Source of the DNA: Hydrogenophaga sp.
Lineage (GTDB): Bacteria; Pseudomonadota; Gammaproteobacteria; Burkholderiales; Burkholderiaceae_C
Direction: 5' to 3'
NCBI GenBank assembly: GCA_018335615.1
Contig: JAGXRS010000159.1
Span: 1 to 5,959 of the forward strand
DNA length: 5,959 bases
Shown: positions 5,682-5,959 of the stretch, one piece after another
How positions within the stretch are numbered: position 1 is the first letter of the stretch
Layout of the letters: every line of letters starts with the position of its first letter
Made by a program: the position numbers and the translations under genes
Notes under the pieces: model-generated
Seen by the model: only the letters and a program-made list of their open reading frames with translations
Told to the model about the DNA's origin: nothing
Database searches by the model: none

Positions 5682-5959
5682 ATGGCACACCTTACCCTTC
5701 CCGCTCTGCGTCACCGCCCCTCGCCATTGCCCGTTCGCTCGGTCGTGGCCACTGCCTGCTTGCTGGCGGTTCTTTCCCCCTCACATGCCCAGTCGGCTCC
5801 GGAAACGCAAGGCAGCGACATGTCCACCGTGGTCATCCAGGGCAGTGCCACCAGCGCCGCGCCGGACATCAGCGGCTTTGGTGAGCAACCCCTGGGCCAG
5901 ACCCCCATCAGCGCGACCGTGATCGGCGCCGACGCCATGGCACAGGCGGGCGCGCGCCG
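5682..5959 (+). CDS. TonB-dependent outer-membrane receptor, 5' end, thiamine-regulated
   Basis: This frame is open from ATG 5682 to the window edge (92 full codons) and has no stop. An in-frame TGA at 5661-5663 leaves 5682 as the only reasonable start. Residues 1-36 form a signal peptide: arginines early (R10, R12, R19), the hydrophobic core VVATACLLAVL (21-31) and a likely cut after SHA (34-36). STVVIQG (48-54) resembles a TonB box. It is followed by ISGFGEQPLGQTPISATVIG (63-82), the usual opening of a TonB receptor plug domain. The beta-barrel lies beyond the window. Such receptors pull scarce nutrients through the outer membrane using TonB energy. Placement directly behind a TPP riboswitch suggests thiamine or a thiamine precursor as substrate, an inference from regulation. 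Other substrates cannot be excluded. There is no evident Shine-Dalgarno sequence in the 18 bases before the ATG. Confidence 0.85.
   Translation, partial: MAHLTLPALRHRPSPLPVRSVVATACLLAVLSPSHAQSAPETQGSDMSTVVIQGSATSAAPDISGFGEQPLGQTPISATVIGADAMAQAGAR

Noticed and set aside
5624..5922. Short + strand frames overlapping the receptor start (other frames)
   Set aside because: They give Pro/Arg-rich translations. The frame from 5682 carries a signal peptide, TonB-box-like motif and plug start.

Overview
This is a GC-rich window with dense coding on the + strand, typical of a betaproteobacterium. Gene order, protein style and intergenic repeats point to the Comamonadaceae (Hydrogenophaga/Acidovorax-like). 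That assignment is inference from pattern recognition; no marker gene is present.

Positions 1-3855 carry the assimilatory sulfate reduction cluster: the 3' end of cysI (sulfite reductase hemoprotein), a DUF934 gene, a short cysH-like reductase, cysD and cysN (the two ATP sulfurylase subunits). Together they would activate sulfate to APS, reduce it to sulfite and reduce sulfite to sulfide for cysteine synthesis. No APS kinase (cysC) is seen, either as a separate gene or as a fusion to CysN. No flavoprotein subunit (cysJ) is seen either. The CysH protein is unusual: it keeps the C-terminal catalytic Cys motif but lacks the Fe-S cysteines of APS reductases, and its nucleotide-binding motifs have drifted. 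cysD and cysN are separated by about 140 bases of hairpin-rich repeat sequence, and a second kind of dispersed repeat appears to be translated as part of the CysN N-terminus.

Positions 3856-5398 hold a short spacer with a promoter-like element, then fdxA (seven-iron ferredoxin) and, five bases later, a thioredoxin-reductase-like ferredoxin-NADP reductase. These two probably form an electron-transfer pair and could feed the neighbouring sulfite reductase, though that link is inference.

Positions 5399-5959 begin with a strong hairpin terminator, then a -10-like promoter element, a clear TPP riboswitch, and the first 92 codons of a TonB-dependent outer-membrane receptor that runs off the window. 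The riboswitch suggests the receptor imports thiamine or a thiamine precursor. I found no tRNA, rRNA, CRISPR array, insertion sequence or phage gene.
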